This document shows positions 4,957 to 5,212 of a DNA stretch of 5,212 nucleotides, piece after piece. The translations under genes and the position numbers were made by a program. The DNA is from DASTGO01 sp035719045 (lineage in GTDB: Bacteria; Actinomycetota; Actinomycetes; Actinomycetales; Kineosporiaceae), in contig DASTGO010000112.1 of NCBI GenBank assembly GCA_035719045.1, positions 1 to 5,212 of the forward strand. Direction: 5' to 3'. The notes under the pieces were generated by a model, which saw nothing but the letters and a program-made list of their open reading frames with translations, ran no database searches and was not told the origin of the DNA. Within the stretch, counting starts at the first letter, position 1; the number at the start of each line of letters is the position of its first letter.

Positions 4957-4979
4957 GGCTTGTTGCGTGTTCGATCAGC

Positions 4980-4993
4980 CCGCGAACTCGCGG
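4980..4993. repeat. 14-bp palindrome upstream of the recombinase ORF
   Basis: CCGCGA-AC-TCGCGG has perfect 6-bp arms around a 2-base centre, too tight for an RNA hairpin and more like a protein site. It lies in the 104-base gap between the ISL3 right end and the partial ORF at 5061. The same gap also holds three TAAC-type repeats (5010-5014, 5015-5018, 5032-5036). No clear promoter was recognised there. Confidence 0.3.
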
Positions 4994-5060
4994 CGAATGG
5001 CCCCGGCCCGTAACTAACGATCTTGCGAAAAGTAACGGTAGGGATCCTGGGGAGCGCTTG

Positions 5061-5212
5061 GTGGTGTGGTTCAGATTGCCTTCACGGAAGGTTGTTCCGC
5101 TCCCGGTCGGCGGCCTGACCGCGACGGATTCGATCGAGGACTGGGCCGGTCGCTACCTGGACGCCGCCGTCCGCGGGGTCCGCTCCGCCGAGGTCGCAGA
5201 CAAGATCGCCCT
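5061..5212 (+). CDS. probable tyrosine recombinase/integrase, N-terminal fragment (cut by window edge)
   Basis: Fifty codons are visible before the window ends. Starts at GTG 5061 or 5064 are both served by GGGGAG (5049-5054), at 6 or 9 bases. The peptide opens VVWFRLPSRKVVPLPVGG, then a polar helix-rich part including SIEDWAGRYLDAAVRGV and RSAEVADKIAL. This resembles the SAM-like core-binding domain that precedes the catalytic domain in phage-type integrases and transposon tyrosine recombinases of actinobacteria. The catalytic Arg/His/Tyr residues would lie downstream of the window, so the assignment is provisional. Codon use is strongly G/C-ending, unlike chance reading. It is transcribed away from the ISL3 copy, which may have separated it from its original upstream region. 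It could be another helical DNA-binding protein. Confidence 0.5.
   Translation, partial: MVWFRLPSRKVVPLPVGGLTATDSIEDWAGRYLDAAVRGVRSAEVADKIA

Overview
The window comes from a high-GC actinobacterium, most likely Streptomyces or a close relative. The reasons are the strong G/C bias at third codon positions, GTG and TTG starts, G-rich Shine-Dalgarno (SD) sites, actinobacterial-type IS5 and ISL3 transposases, and near-absence of TTA codons except two clustered in one gene. It reads as an accessory, IS-littered stretch rather than a conserved core operon.

Layout, left to right. (1) Bases 1-137 are the start of an IS5-family element running leftwards out of the window, with the first 28 codons of its transposase. 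(2) Bases 267-1100 encode a 277-aa hypothetical protein of a type seen in Streptomyces, with a possible degenerate PD-(D/E)xK-like N-terminal core. A strong hairpin terminator (1114-1146) follows it. (3) Bases 1194-1349 hold a short ORF (51 aa) with a well-placed SD. Its stop overlaps the SD of the next gene (1365-1853), a 162-aa two-helix membrane protein whose first helix contains two TTA codons. (4) Bases 1854-2087 are a leader region with a G-quadruplex-type G-run and nested TGATCTTC/GAAGAT repeats. It lies ahead of 2088-3323, a secreted alpha/beta hydrolase that closely resembles platelet-activating-factor acetylhydrolase and has all three catalytic residues identifiable. (5) Bases 3324-3515 carry a near-perfect 38-nt palindromic hairpin, several copies of GTGTCGG and a second hairpin. 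(6) Bases 3516-4956 are a complete ISL3-family insertion sequence with 24-bp inverted repeats (23/24 identical). Its transposase is broken by a single-base frameshift near 4521, and no target duplication flanks it. (7) From about 5061 an ORF runs off the right edge. It looks like the N-terminal, core-binding part of a tyrosine recombinase/integrase.

How the genes work together: there is no clear multi-gene pathway. The short ORF and the membrane protein look translationally coupled. The hydrolase appears to be a monocistronic exported enzyme with its own leader and terminator. The two IS elements and the recombinase mark a mobile or rearranged locus. I do not see a convincing new defence or biosynthetic system. 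The parts most worth a second look are the coupled small ORF plus TTA-containing membrane gene, the hydrolase leader, the palindrome after the hydrolase, and the hairpin that would hide the transposase ribosome-binding site.
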